A DNA stretch of 41,860 nt from Treponema sp. (GTDB taxonomy: Bacteria; Spirochaetota; Spirochaetia; Treponematales; Treponemataceae), in NCBI GenBank assembly GCA_017963165.1, contig JAGCTZ010000136.1, forward strand, positions 1 through 41,860. The letters run 5' to 3'. Under the pieces are notes generated by a model. The model was given only the letters and a program-made list of their open reading frames with translations. It was not told the origin of the DNA and made no database searches. How positions within the stretch are numbered: the first letter of the stretch is position 1; the number at the start of each line of letters is the position of its first letter. Shown here one piece after another: positions 14,178 to 24,006 of this stretch. The translations under genes and the position numbers were made by a program.

Positions 14178-15232
14178 AAACCAGAGGAAAAGTTGCTCTT
14201 ACTTGCCTGTGCATCCTGATTCTTGTCTTTGCCACAGGAATCTTATATTGTCATTCTCAAATTTCTCCTGAAAAAGTAACTGAAGAACAGAATGATGTAC
14301 GTTTTGAAGTTCCAATGGGAACTTCTGTTTATAAAATTGCCCAGGATTTACAGGAAGCAGGATTAATTAAAAATGCAAAATTCTTTTATTATCTAATCAG
14401 ATATCCAAAATTGTTAAAATTCTGCTATCCAAAAGAAGAAATTCCTGAACAGATAAACCTTAAAAGTGGAATATATCATCTTCAATACGGAATGAATTAT
14501 GCACAGCTTGTTAATGTTCTTTCAAGCGGTCAGCAGGAATATCTAAAAGTTTCAATTCCGGAAGGTAAAACAATTACACAGATAGGCAATATTCTGGAAG
14601 ACGCAGGAATCTGCAGTGCCGTAAGCTTCAGAAAAGTCTGTTATTCCGAAGGCTTTTTACAAAAATACGGAATTCCCGGAGAATCTGCAGAAGGCTTTTT
14701 ATTTCCTGAAACATATTTCTTTACCGCCGGAATGACTGCAGAAGCTGTTGCCGAAATGATGGTTGAAACTTTTTTTGAAAAGATTCAGACAATCGAAGGG
14801 CTTGCCGGAAAAACAGCAGAAGAAATGTATGACACAGTAATTCTTGCCTCAATCGTCGAACGTGAATACAGGGTAGAGGAAGAAGCTCCTTTAATTGCAA
14901 GTGTATTTACAAACAGACTAAAACATGGAATTGGACTTTATTCGTGTGCAACAATTGTATACATAATTACAGAAATTCAAGGAAAACCTCATCCAGACAG
15001 AGTTTTGCTTGAAGATACAAAAATTGACAGTCCTTACAATACTTATAAATGGGCTGGACTTACTCCGGGACCAATTTCAAATCCTGGACTTATTGCTCTA
15101 AGTGCGGCTGCAAATCCGCCTAAAACAAACTATTACTTTTTCCAGGTTGCCGATTCAGCGCAGGGAAAACATGTTTTTTCAACAACGTTTGATGAGCACA
15201 AGGCAAGTCATAATCTGAGTACCAAAAACTAA
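14174..15232 (+). CDS. mltG: Endolytic murein transglycosylase MltG
   Basis: MltG cleaves nascent glycan strands at the inner membrane and sets their length. The 352-residue protein has an N-terminal membrane segment (about 7-26), a LysM-like region with VPMGTSVYKIAQDL, and the YceG catalytic domain: GFLFPETYFF (174-183), catalytic Glu229 in ASIVEREY, and SPYNTYKWAGLTPGPISNP. All expected residues are present. It overlaps the 66-aa gene and is followed after 10 bases by dnaG, linking wall growth to the replication/transcription genes. Confidence 0.93.
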   Translation: MKTRGKVALTCLCILILVFATGILYCHSQISPEKVTEEQNDVRFEVPMGTSVYKIAQDLQEAGLIKNAKFFYYLIRYPKLLKFCYPKEEIPEQINLKSGIYHLQYGMNYAQLVNVLSSGQQEYLKVSIPEGKTITQIGNILEDAGICSAVSFRKVCYSEGFLQKYGIPGESAEGFLFPETYFFTAGMTAEAVAEMMVETFFEKIQTIEGLAGKTAEEMYDTVILASIVEREYRVEEEAPLIASVFTNRLKHGIGLYSCATIVYIITEIQGKPHPDRVLLEDTKIDSPYNTYKWAGLTPGPISNPGLIALSAAANPPKTNYYFFQVADSAQGKHVFSTTFDEHKASHNLSTKN

Positions 15233-15242
15233 AAGGAGTTTT

Positions 15243-17048
15243 ATGGCAGGTTATATTTCGCAGGAAACAATAGATGCAATTCACAACACTTCAGATATAG
15301 TTTCGATAATCGGAGATTATACTACTCTAAAATCACGAGGTTCGAATGATTTCTGGGGTTGTTGTCCTTTTCACGGCGAAAAAACTGCTTCCTTTCATGT
15401 CGATGCAGATAAAAAATTTTATCATTGTTTTGGCTGTCATGCTTCGGGCGACGTAATTAAATTTGTAATGGAAATGGAAAAACTTTCCTACGTCGAAGCA
15501 ATTGAAACTCTTGCAAAAAAATCTGGCATTCAGATTAAATATAAAGACGGCGGACTTCCTCAAAATTATGTACGCGATGATACTGCCGAAAAAATGATTG
15601 AGCTTTATGAACGCACTGCGTCGATGTTTCATTATTTTCTTATGGAAACTCCGCAGGGTAAAAAAGCGCTTGATTATATAAAGGCTCGCGGGCTTACAGA
15701 TGAAACAATCAAAAAATTCCGTCTCGGATATTCACCGGCAGACAGAAAATGGCTTAAACAGTTCCTGCTTAGTAAAAATTTCAGTCAGGAATTTCTTAAT
15801 AAATCAGGTCTTTTCAGCCAGAAATATCCCGATTATTCTTTTTTCTCTGACAGACTGATGTTCCCAATTTTCAACAGAAAAGGACAGGTTGTGGCGTTTG
15901 GTGGCCGTGTTATTCCACCTGCAGATGAATCGCAGCGAAAATATCTTAATTCAGGTGATTTACCACAATTCAAAAAACGAGAAACTCTTTTTGGTTTTAG
16001 CTTTGCAAAAAATTCTATACGAGAAAAAAAATCTATAATTTTTTGCGAAGGAAATATGGATGTAATTGCCTATCATCAGTGTGGACTTGATTATGCAGTT
16101 GCAACTCTTGGTACAGCACTTACTCCCGATCATATAAAAATGATTTCTGGTTTTGTTTCGGGCGGAACTGTCTATCTTTCTTTTGATTCGGATGGAGCTG
16201 GTCAGGAAGCAACCTGGAAGGCAATAAAGCTTTGTCGCGAAAATAATTTAACTGTTAAAGTTATTACGTTGAAAGGTGGAAAAGACCCTGCCGAAATCAT
16301 GCTCAAATATGGAAAAGAAAACTTGACTTCTCAGGTAAACAGTGCTATATTAGATAGCGACTATCTTTTGAATAAAGTAGGGAAAAAATACCCTGTTGAC
16401 ACGCCGGAAGGTAAAACCAAGGCTGCACTTGAATTTTTTGCCTATATTGACGCTTTGCAGTCTGATATTCAAAAAGAGTCATGCCTGGAACAACTGTCTC
16501 AGGCGTTTAATCTGAATCCGGAGGCTGTAAAAAGGGACTTTATAAATCGAAATCAAGCCCAAGAGCGTATAAATATCCGGCAGAATAATAATACAGAAAA
16601 TGAGCCGCAGATAAACCTTGATGCAGAATTGCGGGGTTTAATTGCCGTAACAGCCGATCTAGACCAATTCAAAATTTTACGTTCCAGCTTAAATGAATCC
16701 GATTTTAAAAATCCCGATGCTCAAAGGTTATTCAGAATATATGAGGATTGTTATCAGAAGAAAACATTATCTATTCCAAACATTATCGAAAGTTGCAGCG
16801 GAACGGGATTAGTACAATACATAACAGATGCATTGTCGTCCAACGTCTATCAGAAGGAAAATTGCGGTATCTATATACAAGATACAATAAGGTTCATTAA
16901 AAAGAACAAGATTGACGAACAGCGCGAAGCATTAACAAAACGTATCCGGGACTTTGTAATTGTTACGGAAGATGACTCTATTCAGATGAATAATCTTCTT
17001 ACCCAAAAAATGGAGCTTGATAAACAGGCTCAATTATTATCAAAGTAG
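15243..17048 (+). CDS. dnaG: DNA primase
   Basis: DnaG makes RNA primers for replication. The 601-residue protein has the CHC2 zinc finger (Cys41-x2-His44 and Cys62-x2-Cys65), the RNA polymerase domain with GGRVIPP, the Toprim core with FCEGNMDVIAY (Glu269) and SFDSDGAGQ, and a C-terminal region of about 150 residues suited to bind DnaB helicase. AAGGAG precedes the start. It is followed by rpoD, the classic macromolecular-synthesis pairing; the rpoD ribosome binding site overlaps the dnaG stop. Confidence 0.96.
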   Translation: MAGYISQETIDAIHNTSDIVSIIGDYTTLKSRGSNDFWGCCPFHGEKTASFHVDADKKFYHCFGCHASGDVIKFVMEMEKLSYVEAIETLAKKSGIQIKYKDGGLPQNYVRDDTAEKMIELYERTASMFHYFLMETPQGKKALDYIKARGLTDETIKKFRLGYSPADRKWLKQFLLSKNFSQEFLNKSGLFSQKYPDYSFFSDRLMFPIFNRKGQVVAFGGRVIPPADESQRKYLNSGDLPQFKKRETLFGFSFAKNSIREKKSIIFCEGNMDVIAYHQCGLDYAVATLGTALTPDHIKMISGFVSGGTVYLSFDSDGAGQEATWKAIKLCRENNLTVKVITLKGGKDPAEIMLKYGKENLTSQVNSAILDSDYLLNKVGKKYPVDTPEGKTKAALEFFAYIDALQSDIQKESCLEQLSQAFNLNPEAVKRDFINRNQAQERINIRQNNNTENEPQINLDAELRGLIAVTADLDQFKILRSSLNESDFKNPDAQRLFRIYEDCYQKKTLSIPNIIESCSGTGLVQYITDALSSNVYQKENCGIYIQDTIRFIKKNKIDEQREALTKRIRDFVIVTEDDSIQMNNLLTQKMELDKQAQLLSK

Positions 17049-17060
17049 GTGAAAAATCTT

Positions 17061-18923
17061 ATGGAAGAAACAAGCATTAACCCTGCTGTAAAAAAACTTC
17101 TGGATTTTGCAAAAGATAAACCTTTTGTAACATGGGATGAAGCTACAGATATCTTAGGACAGGATTTTGTAAATTCTCCCGAAATGGAAAATGTACTGAA
17201 ATATCTTAACGAAAAAAATATTCAGCTTGTAGAACCCGATTTAATTTCAGATGATGATTCTGATGTTATGCCGGAGCCTCAGGATGATGAAGTTGATGTA
17301 ACCGAGGATGATGAAGATGACATCATTCTTGAACAGGATGACGATGATGACGTTGATGGTGCAAGCAGCGAAATCAGCGAAATTGAAAGCATCGAAAAAA
17401 ATCTTGAAAATTCAAAGTCTCGGCTTGTAAACAGCGATAAAGATTCAAGCGTTGATGATCCAATCCGCCTTTATCTTCGTGAAATTGGTAAGGAAAATCT
17501 TCTTACTGCAGACCAGGAAGTAGAGCTTTCTAAGCAGATGGAAGACGGAAACAACATCATTAAAGATGTAATCAAAGGTTCCGGAATAATGATTCCTGAA
17601 TTCTATAACATTGCGCTTAAGGCTTTTACAAGAATAGATCTTCATGAACCAGGAAAAACAAGAAAAGAGCTCAATGAAGAAATGGCAGATAAGAGACGTC
17701 TTAAGAGTGCTTACGGCGAACACATCAAGCCGGTGCTTACAGAAATGAAGCAGTATATTGCACTTAAGAAACAGCTTTTTGAAGCAGAACAGTCAAGTGC
17801 TATTTTTGAAAATGAACAGCTTGTTGCTCTTAGAAAAAAGATTATTCCAGAGCTTCAGAAAATTGATATTCAGACAGAAGAACTAGATAAATTTACACAA
17901 AAATACCGCGAAGCAACTATAAAGATTGAAGAATATCATCAGAAGCAGGAAAAAAAGATGAAGGAGCTTCGTATTTCAAATCCTTCAGAGCTTCGTCGTC
18001 TTGGTAAAAAGATTTCTATTCGTTCACAGGCTGTAAAGCTGGAAGAAGAATTGAATATGAGTGCTGACGAAATCCGCGAAATTTATACTCAGATTCAGAA
18101 AATCGACAGAAAGCTTCACAAGCTGGAATACGATTATGAAAATAATGTTGATGACATCATAAAAATGGCTCAGGAAATTGAAAACGGCCGCATTATGATG
18201 GAAAAAGCCAAGAACAGACTTATAAATGCAAACCTTCGTCTTGTTGTTTCTATTGCAAAGAAATATACAAACAGGGGACTTCATTTCTTTGATCTTGTTC
18301 AGGAAGGAAACATTGGTCTTATAAAGGCTGTAGAAAAGTTTGAATACCGCAAGGGCTTTAAATTTTCGACCTACGCAACCTGGTGGATTCGTCAGGCAAT
18401 TACACGTTCTATTTCTGACCAGGCACGTACAATTCGTGTTCCGGTTCATATGATTGAACAGATTAATAAGGTTGTACGCGAAAGCCGCCAGCTTATGCAA
18501 AAGCTTGGACGTGAACCTACAGATGATGAAATTGCACAGCAGCTTGGATGGCCTTTAAGCCGCGTAAAGCAGGTTAAGAATGTTGCAAGAGAACCTATTT
18601 CGCTTGAAACTCCAATTGGAGAGGAAGAAGATTCATTGCTCGGAGACTTCATCGAAGATAAGGAAGTAGAAAATCCGGCAACACAGACTGCATTTACCTT
18701 GCTTCAGGAGCAGCTTCGTACAGTTTTGGGAACCTTACCACCACGAGAACAAGAAGTTCTTAAAATGCGTTTTGGTCTTGAAGACGGATATTCCCTTACA
18801 CTCGAAGAGGTCGGTCTTTATTTTGATGTAACGCGAGAACGTATTCGTCAGATAGAAGCAAAGGCATTGCGTCGACTCCGACACCCGCGCCGTGCAAATG
18901 GTTTAAGGGATTACATGGAATAA
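17061..18923 (+). CDS. rpoD: Primary sigma factor RpoD (sigma-70/A)
   Basis: The 620-residue vegetative sigma factor. An N-terminal 1.1-like domain is followed by a strongly acidic stretch (about 64-99), region 1.2 ([12 protein letters not shown], 132-143), a long non-conserved segment, region 2 ([16 protein letters not shown] and [16 protein letters not shown]), region 3, and region 4 ([14 protein letters not shown] and the [18 protein letters not shown] helix-turn-helix). The start at 17061 is chosen over a GTG at 17049 because AGTAGGTGA (17043-17051) then lies 9 bases upstream. The many TTGaca/TATAAT-like boxes in this window fit a standard sigma-70. Confidence 0.97.
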   Translation: MEETSINPAVKKLLDFAKDKPFVTWDEATDILGQDFVNSPEMENVLKYLNEKNIQLVEPDLISDDDSDVMPEPQDDEVDVTEDDEDDIILEQDDDDDVDGASSEISEIESIEKNLENSKSRLVNSDKDSSVDDPIRLYLREIGKENLLTADQEVELSKQMEDGNNIIKDVIKGSGIMIPEFYNIALKAFTRIDLHEPGKTRKELNEEMADKRRLKSAYGEHIKPVLTEMKQYIALKKQLFEAEQSSAIFENEQLVALRKKIIPELQKIDIQTEELDKFTQKYREATIKIEEYHQKQEKKMKELRISNPSELRRLGKKISIRSQAVKLEEELNMSADEIREIYTQIQKIDRKLHKLEYDYENNVDDIIKMAQEIENGRIMMEKAKNRLINANLRLVVSIAKKYTNRGLHFFDLVQEGNIGLIKAVEKFEYRKGFKFSTYATWWIRQAITRSISDQARTIRVPVHMIEQINKVVRESRQLMQKLGREPTDDEIAQQLGWPLSRVKQVKNVAREPISLETPIGEEEDSLLGDFIEDKEVENPATQTAFTLLQEQLRTVLGTLPPREQEVLKMRFGLEDGYSLTLEEVGLYFDVTRERIRQIEAKALRRLRHPRRANGLRDYME

Positions 18924-19103
18924 AATCTTTTCACTTTTAAATGAATTCAGAGGGCGGGTCCCAGCTACGGAAAAAAAATCAAGGTATCCCCCGGCATCCG
19001 TGCGCCAGCCGGCGTAAACGCAGCTGTCCCACTGCCGGTTCCCCCTTAATTTCTTTTTCCTGCGTCCCGCAAACTGCTTTTAATAGAAAAGTGATAAGAT
19101 TTT
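18922..19103. repeat. 182-bp nested foldback after rpoD
   Basis: The outer arms AAAATCTTTTCACTTTT (18922-18938) and its inverse (19087-19103) match at 16 of 17 bases. Inside lie further nested inverse pairs: GCGGG 18954-18958 with CCCGC 19066-19070; an A-rich arm 18969-18984 with a T-rich arm 19044-19060 (imperfect); CCGGCA 18991-18996 with TGCCGG 19033-19038; TGCG 19001-19004 with CGCA 19019-19022. The core is GC-rich unlike its surroundings. The left arm overlaps the rpoD stop codon. No ORF is present. It may be a MITE-like repeat or a structured 3' UTR. Confidence 0.7.
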
Positions 19104-19131
19104 AAGCAGTATTTCTAAAATATTGTCGGAC

Positions 19132-19160
19132 TTGACCCGACTATTTATATTTTATATAAT
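19132..19160 (+). promoter_or_regulatory. Strong promoter of the Zn-ribbon gene and rnpB region
   Basis: TTGACC (19132-19137), 17 bases, TATAAT (19155-19160). A short palindrome GTCGG/CCGAC (19125-19141) spans the -35 box. Start expected near 19167, 22 bases before the ATG. Confidence 0.8.
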
Positions 19161-19188
19161 TTTATGATATTTTATTAGAGGAATCCGA

Positions 19189-20124
19189 ATGGCTACAACA
19201 GACATTTTTGACAAATTAAAAAAATTACAGACAATTCTTGTAAAAAAATACGAACTGGAACAGAAAATCGAAGAAGCACCAAAGCAGCTCAGTTCTCAGG
19301 AAGAACTTCTTTCAAGAATGAAGAAGGAATACATTGAAAAGAACGATGAATATGAGTCTGTAAAAACAAATGTTGGAAAATTAAAGCTTGAACTTGACGA
19401 AGCTGTAAAGTCTCGCGAAAACGGTGAAAAGGGAATGGATAATATTCAGACTCACCGCGAATATGAAGCTCTTGAAAAGCAGATTAATGAAGCTACAGAA
19501 AAGGAAAACGAAATCCGTAAGGATCTTCAGAAAGAAGAAAAGATTCTTGAGGAAATAAAAGAAACTCTCAAAATTAATGAAGACATGATTAATTCTCAGG
19601 AAAGTGACCTTGCTGCTTCTAAAGATTCTCTTAACAAAGAACTCGACAGTTATAATAAAGAGCTTACAAGCCTCAAAAAGAGCGAAGATAAAATCACTCC
19701 AGATCTTGATCAGGAAATCCTCTTTAAGTTCCAGAGAATCATACAGCGCAATTCAGAAGGTATTGTAGCTGTAAGAAACGGTGTTTGTACCGGTTGTCAC
19801 ATGATTCTTCCTGCACAGTTTGCAAACATTGTACGCGAAGGTGAAAACATCAACTTCTGTCCATACTGTAGCCGTATTCTTTTCTACGAAGATACAGGCG
19901 AAGAAGAAGTTTACGATTCATACTTCAACCTCGAAGAAGCCGGAAGTCTTGCCGATCTTGATGATGACTTTAGTGATGAAGAAGCATTCGACGAGGATGA
20001 AAGAGAAGAAAAGCTCTACGATGATGGTGATGAAGAGCTTGATAATGACGAAGACGAAGATTCTGAAGATTCGGACGAAGATGGTGCAGATGACGACGAT
20101 TCTTCAGAAGAAGACGAAGAGTAG
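19189..20124 (+). CDS. Coiled-coil zinc-ribbon protein (DUF164 / CT398-like) with acidic tail
   Basis: The 311-residue protein begins with about 170 residues of heptad-rich coiled coil, followed by a C4 zinc ribbon: CTGC at 200-203 and CPYC at 224-227. This matches the CT398/DUF164 family, in which a helical hairpin precedes a zinc ribbon; members are proposed to act in secretion or nucleic-acid processes, without a settled function. The last 65 or so residues are almost entirely Asp, Glu and Ser, longer and more acidic than I expect for the family. GAGGAA precedes the start. RNase P RNA begins 12 bases after the stop. Confidence 0.85.
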   Translation: MATTDIFDKLKKLQTILVKKYELEQKIEEAPKQLSSQEELLSRMKKEYIEKNDEYESVKTNVGKLKLELDEAVKSRENGEKGMDNIQTHREYEALEKQINEATEKENEIRKDLQKEEKILEEIKETLKINEDMINSQESDLAASKDSLNKELDSYNKELTSLKKSEDKITPDLDQEILFKFQRIIQRNSEGIVAVRNGVCTGCHMILPAQFANIVREGENINFCPYCSRILFYEDTGEEEVYDSYFNLEEAGSLADLDDDFSDEEAFDEDEREEKLYDDGDEELDNDEDEDSEDSDEDGADDDDSSEEDEE

Positions 20125-20136
20125 TTTAATATGCAA

Positions 20137-20522
20137 CAAACGGGATATAACCGCGTAGTTATATCCTTATGATAAGATATAATTATGAGGAAAGTCCGGA
20201 CTCCTTCGGAAAAAATGCCGGATAAGAACCGGGCGCTTTCTGGCAGCTGCATAATTTCTTGCATAGCCCAGAACAGCGACAGATAGTGCAGCAGAAAGTA
20301 TACCGCCTGTTTTTCAGGTAAGGGTGAAATGGTGGTGTAAGAGACCACCGGTTATCTGGTAACAGATAATGCAGGTAAACCTCATTTGGAGCAAAGTCGA
20401 GCAGCAGTTTGCATTTCCGAGCTTATACTGCGGGTAGGCTGCTTGAACTTTATGGTAACATAAAGTTCAGATAGATGGTTATTGGAGAAATCCAAACAGA
20501 ATCCGGCTTATAGTCCCGTTTG
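20137..20522 (+). ncRNA. rnpB: RNase P RNA (bacterial class A)
   Basis: The catalytic RNA that trims tRNA 5' leaders. The ends CAAACGGGA (20137-20145) and TCCCGTTTG (20514-20522) form P1. Conserved elements are in order: GAGGAAAGTCCGGACTC (20187-20203), the AGAACAGCGACAGA and GCAGAAAGTATACCGCC segments, GGTAAGGGTGAAA with GTAAGAGACCACC, AGGTAAACCTC, and ACAGAATCCGGCTTA (20496-20510). A T-run follows at 20523-20529. It lies between two protein genes on the same strand with 12 and 14 base gaps, so it is probably cut from, or embedded in, a longer transcript. The exact ends are inferred from pairing. Confidence 0.95.
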
Positions 20523-20536
20523 TTTTTTTGTAAAAA

Positions 20537-21487
20537 ATGAAAGATAAGAGCGAATTGAATCAGAATTTTGCCAAAAAAAAGAATCACATTCTACGAAACA
20601 TTTTTATTGTTTCGGGCATTCTGGTCTTTATCGCTGCAATTGTTTGTCTTGGTATATTCCTTGTAAAAAATTACAACAGTAAAAGAATCACATTAAATAC
20701 AATCAGACAAAGCTGGGCTTCCTACGACTATGAAAAAGTTTATGAGCAGGGAAAAGTATTTCTTCAGGATAAGCCATATAATAACACAGCTTTAACCTAT
20801 TACGGATATGCCTGTTTTTATCTTGCAGTATCTCAGAATGATACTTTTACTGCTCAGGAATATCTTGATGAATGTATAAATAATTTAAGACTTGCAATGT
20901 ATGATGCAAGTAAATCTCTTTTACCACAACTTCAGTATATGCTTGGTAAGGCATATTTTTATAAAAATACAATCACAACTTATTACTATGCAGATCTGGC
21001 AATAAAATATCTTACACTTGCAAAAGAAAACGGCTACAAAGCAGATGATATTTCGGAATACCTTGGACTTTCTTATGCTTCTCTTGGCATGACGTATGAA
21101 AGTATTTCTGCATTTACAGAAGCTCTTATAGTACGCGAATCTGATTCGCTTCTTCTTTCAATTGCAGAACAGTATTATAAAGCCGGTGAATTAAATGCCG
21201 CACAGCAGTATCTTTACAGAATAATAAATAACAGTTCAAACGACGAAATAATATTAAAAAGCAGGCTACTTTTAGGTAATATTTATATTGATACAGATGC
21301 AGATGATGACGCTTTGGAACAATTTAATCTTGTACTTGCATCTGATGATAATTCTGCAGATGCTCATTACGGCATAGGACTTGTTTATGAAAAACAGGAA
21401 AATCTTGTTGCTGCACGAGCTGAATGGAGGCAGGCACGCAAAATTCAACCGAATCATGCAGGCGCTGTAAAAAAATTATCAGAATAA
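20537..21487 (+). CDS. Membrane-anchored TPR protein
   Basis: The 316-residue protein has a short basic cytoplasmic N-terminus, one membrane segment (about 21-44) and a periplasmic array of tetratricopeptide repeats, clearest at the C-terminal end (ADAHYGIGLVYEKQENLVAA). TPR arrays bind other proteins. Its place directly before mreB suggests a role in elongasome assembly, but that is inference. No Shine-Dalgarno sequence is visible; the start is 14 bases after the end of rnpB. Confidence 0.8.
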   Translation: MKDKSELNQNFAKKKNHILRNIFIVSGILVFIAAIVCLGIFLVKNYNSKRITLNTIRQSWASYDYEKVYEQGKVFLQDKPYNNTALTYYGYACFYLAVSQNDTFTAQEYLDECINNLRLAMYDASKSLLPQLQYMLGKAYFYKNTITTYYYADLAIKYLTLAKENGYKADDISEYLGLSYASLGMTYESISAFTEALIVRESDSLLLSIAEQYYKAGELNAAQQYLYRIINNSSNDEIILKSRLLLGNIYIDTDADDDALEQFNLVLASDDNSADAHYGIGLVYEKQENLVAARAEWRQARKIQPNHAGAVKKLSE

Positions 21488-21490
21488 TTG

Positions 21491-21519
21491 TTTATTATTT
21501 CTAAAAGTTGTTGTATAAT
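21491..21519 (+). promoter_or_regulatory. Possible mreB promoter
   Basis: TATAAT (21514-21519) lies 32 bases before the mreB ATG. The -35 at 17 bases is TTTATT, a weak match. Confidence 0.35.
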
Positions 21520-21551
21520 ATGATATCGCAAAAAATCATGGGAGGATTTTG

Positions 21552-22589
21552 ATGGGATTTTTTGATAAGTTTTCTACGGACATAGGTATTGACCTAGGTA
21601 CCTGTAATACCCTCATATATGTAAAAGACAAAGGTATGGTCGTTGACGAACCATCTGTAATTGCTGTAGAACGCGGCACAAAAAAGACTGTAGCCGTTGG
21701 TTCAGAAGCAAAAAGAATGCTTGACCGTACACCAGGAAATATCATAGCAATCAGACCTCTGGCTGACGGTGTTATTGCAGACATCGACAGTACAGAAAAA
21801 ATGATTAAATACTTTATTCAGAAAATTATTCCACGACATCAGATGTTCAAATCAATCAGAATGAAGATTGGTATTCCGTCATGTGTAACAGATGTTGAAC
21901 GTCGTGCACTTATAGAAGCAGCTCTTAAATCAGGAGCAAAGGAAGTAGAAGTAATTCCAGAATCTCTTGCTGCTGCAATTGGAGCAAAAATCCCTATTTA
22001 TGAGCCTGCTGGTCATATGGTTTGTGATATTGGTGGTGGTACAACAGAAGTTTCTGTAATTTCGCTTGGTGGTATGGTTGTAACTCACTCAATCCGTATC
22101 GGTGGTGATAAGTTTGACGAAGCTATTGTAAAGCATGTACGCAGTGTTCATAACCTTATAATCGGACAGCCTGCCGCAGAAAGACTTAAGATTCAGATTG
22201 GTAATGCTGCTCCTGAAAAAACAATCGAAAAAATGGAGCTTAAAGGAACAGATGCCATTACAGGTCTTCCACGCCGTCTTGAAATTGATAGCGTAGAAGT
22301 TCGAGAAGCTCTTAAAGATCCTGTAAATAAGATCGTCGACGAAATTAAGATTGTACTTAGCGAAACTCCTCCTGAGCTTGCATCAGATATTATTGAACGC
22401 GGTATTGTAATGACTGGAGGTGGTTCAATGTTACGTGAACTTCCTCGTCTTATTTCAAAGGAAACAGGTGTTCCTGTTATTCTTGTAGAAAAACCTCTTG
22501 AATGCGTTGCTCTTGGAGCAGGTGAAGCCTTCAGTCTGTTCAAGAATATGTCTTCGGAACGTTCTATTTACGACAGTCTCAATGAATAG
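21552..22589 (+). CDS. mreB: Rod-shape-determining actin homologue MreB
   Basis: MreB forms membrane-bound filaments that steer lateral wall synthesis. The 345-residue protein has the actin-fold phosphate-1 motif [12 protein letters not shown], phosphate-2 [13 protein letters not shown] and the adenosine motif [11 protein letters not shown]. The start at 21552 has GGAGG at 21541-21545; a TTG just upstream is not needed. First of five consecutive elongasome genes (mreB, mreC, mreD, PBP2, rodA). Confidence 0.97.
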   Translation: MGFFDKFSTDIGIDLGTCNTLIYVKDKGMVVDEPSVIAVERGTKKTVAVGSEAKRMLDRTPGNIIAIRPLADGVIADIDSTEKMIKYFIQKIIPRHQMFKSIRMKIGIPSCVTDVERRALIEAALKSGAKEVEVIPESLAAAIGAKIPIYEPAGHMVCDIGGGTTEVSVISLGGMVVTHSIRIGGDKFDEAIVKHVRSVHNLIIGQPAAERLKIQIGNAAPEKTIEKMELKGTDAITGLPRRLEIDSVEVREALKDPVNKIVDEIKIVLSETPPELASDIIERGIVMTGGGSMLRELPRLISKETGVPVILVEKPLECVALGAGEAFSLFKNMSSERSIYDSLNE

Positions 22590-22610
22590 TACCTCATAAA
22601 AGGTCTTGAT

Positions 22611-23477
22611 ATGTCTGAAAAAAAGAACAGTTTCCGTTTCAGGTTTCCAGAATTTCTCCTCATTGGTCTTTTGCTGATTTCAAACATTATTTTAAATTTT
22701 AGTTCAGGCGGATTTGTTCTTAATCTAAAAAAAATCGGCTTTTCTGCGTTTTCAACTGTAGAAAAAGGCGTTCATTTTGTTGTAGATGGCATATCAGATA
22801 CCTTTAATGCTGTAAAAGAACTTAAGAGGCTTAAAAAAGATTATAATGATCTTGTAATAAAGCTAGAAAATTACGAAAAAATGCAGCGTTCAAATGCAGA
22901 CATCAGAAAAGAAAATGAAAGGCTTCGTGAACAGCTTGATTTTTCTATTTCTATGGATGAACAGAATTTTCCTGCACAGATTATTTCCCGTGATTTTGAT
23001 AACGTTTATACATACCTTACTATTGATAAAGGAAGTGTAAACGGAATAAAAAAGAATATGCCTGTAATTGCTTTCCAGAATGGAAATCAGGGACTTGTCG
23101 GTAAAGTCGTACAGGTAGGAACATTTACCAGCCAGATAATGCCTGTCTATAACCTTGATTATATAGTTTCGGCACGCATTCAAAACTCCCGTGATTTAGG
23201 TCTTGTAAATGGAACAGGAAGTCAGGAAAAGCCGCTTTTGATGCAGTATATACGTAAAAACATAGCAGACGAGCTTTCTTTTGGTGATATCGTTGTTACC
23301 TCAGGTGAAAACGACAATTATCTAAAAGACATTCCGATTGGTACTATTTCAAAAATCATAAGTCTTGACTATAACTCATCGTTGAATATTGAGCTTACTC
23401 CAATTATAGATTTTTCAAGATTGGAAAATGTAATTGTTGTAAACCAGAAGCAGTTGAACGACAGGAAGGGGGAATAG
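22611..23477 (+). CDS. mreC: Rod-shape-determining protein MreC
   Basis: The 288-residue bitopic protein has one membrane segment (about 14-32), a coiled coil (about 65-105) and the periplasmic beta-domain with the family motifs AQIISRDFDN and DKGSVNGIKKNMPV. MreC links MreB to PBP2 outside the membrane. It follows mreB by 21 bases and precedes mreD by 4. Confidence 0.94.
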   Translation: MSEKKNSFRFRFPEFLLIGLLLISNIILNFSSGGFVLNLKKIGFSAFSTVEKGVHFVVDGISDTFNAVKELKRLKKDYNDLVIKLENYEKMQRSNADIRKENERLREQLDFSISMDEQNFPAQIISRDFDNVYTYLTIDKGSVNGIKKNMPVIAFQNGNQGLVGKVVQVGTFTSQIMPVYNLDYIVSARIQNSRDLGLVNGTGSQEKPLLMQYIRKNIADELSFGDIVVTSGENDNYLKDIPIGTISKIISLDYNSSLNIELTPIIDFSRLENVIVVNQKQLNDRKGE

Positions 23478-23481
23478 TAAA

Positions 23482-24006
23482 ATGGTAAAATCATTATTTA
23501 TCAGCACACTATTCTTATTCGCAGCAACAATAATTGAATCTTCTATTCTTTCAAATATATCTTTTCTGCTTGTCGTTCCAGATCTTGTGCTTATATGCAG
23601 CATTTATTTTTCACTACTTAACGGTAAAGTTTACGGTGAAGTTTCGGGTTTTATTTCTGGCGTTTTCCTTGATTTTCTAACAGGAGTTCCTTTTGGATTT
23701 AACTGTGTCTTTAGAACTCTAATGGGTTATCTTTTTGGTTTGTTTTCAGAAACAATTATTATTTCAGGTCTTGTAATTCCTATGGTTTCTGTTGCAATTG
23801 GAACTGTTGCCAAAAAACTTTTGATTTTCTTTATATCACTTTTGTTTCCTAAGCTTTCACTTAATATTTCCAGTATTATTTCATATCAATTTTTGTTTGA
23901 ATTTGCGGCTAATATAATTCTTGCACCTATTGTGTTTAAGTTCCTTTCATTTTTCAAAAGGAATTTATCTATCAGAGATACAAAGGACATGATTGATAAT
24001 GGCTAA
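23482..24006 (+). CDS. mreD: Rod-shape-determining protein MreD
   Basis: A 174-residue integral membrane protein with about five or six hydrophobic segments, matching MreD in size, composition and position. GSxG-like loops are present (SGFISGVFLDFLTG). A purine-rich AGGGGGG precedes the start. Its end overlaps the PBP2 start by 8 bases. MreD sequences diverge widely, so the call rests strongly on gene order. Confidence 0.88.
   Translation: MVKSLFISTLFLFAATIIESSILSNISFLLVVPDLVLICSIYFSLLNGKVYGEVSGFISGVFLDFLTGVPFGFNCVFRTLMGYLFGLFSETIIISGLVIPMVSVAIGTVAKKLLIFFISLLFPKLSLNISSIISYQFLFEFAANIILAPIVFKFLSFFKRNLSIRDTKDMIDNG

Noticed and set aside
17049..17060. GTG start for rpoD four codons upstream
   Set aside because: The GTG is part of the Shine-Dalgarno sequence that serves the ATG at 17061.
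18991..19040. Integron attC-like site in the rpoD foldback
   Set aside because: Treponema denticola carries an integron, so I looked, but the paired GTT/AAC core boxes and extrahelical-base pattern are not convincing, and no cassette flanks it.
19820..20158. Plus-strand ORF overlapping the Zn-ribbon gene in another frame
   Set aside because: A shadow caused by GA-rich acidic codons; no start signal of its own and it ends in rnpB.
20016..20348. Minus-strand 110-codon ORF over the acidic tail and rnpB
   Set aside because: Its Ser-rich end is only the complement of the Asp/Glu codons, and the rest is antisense to RNase P RNA.
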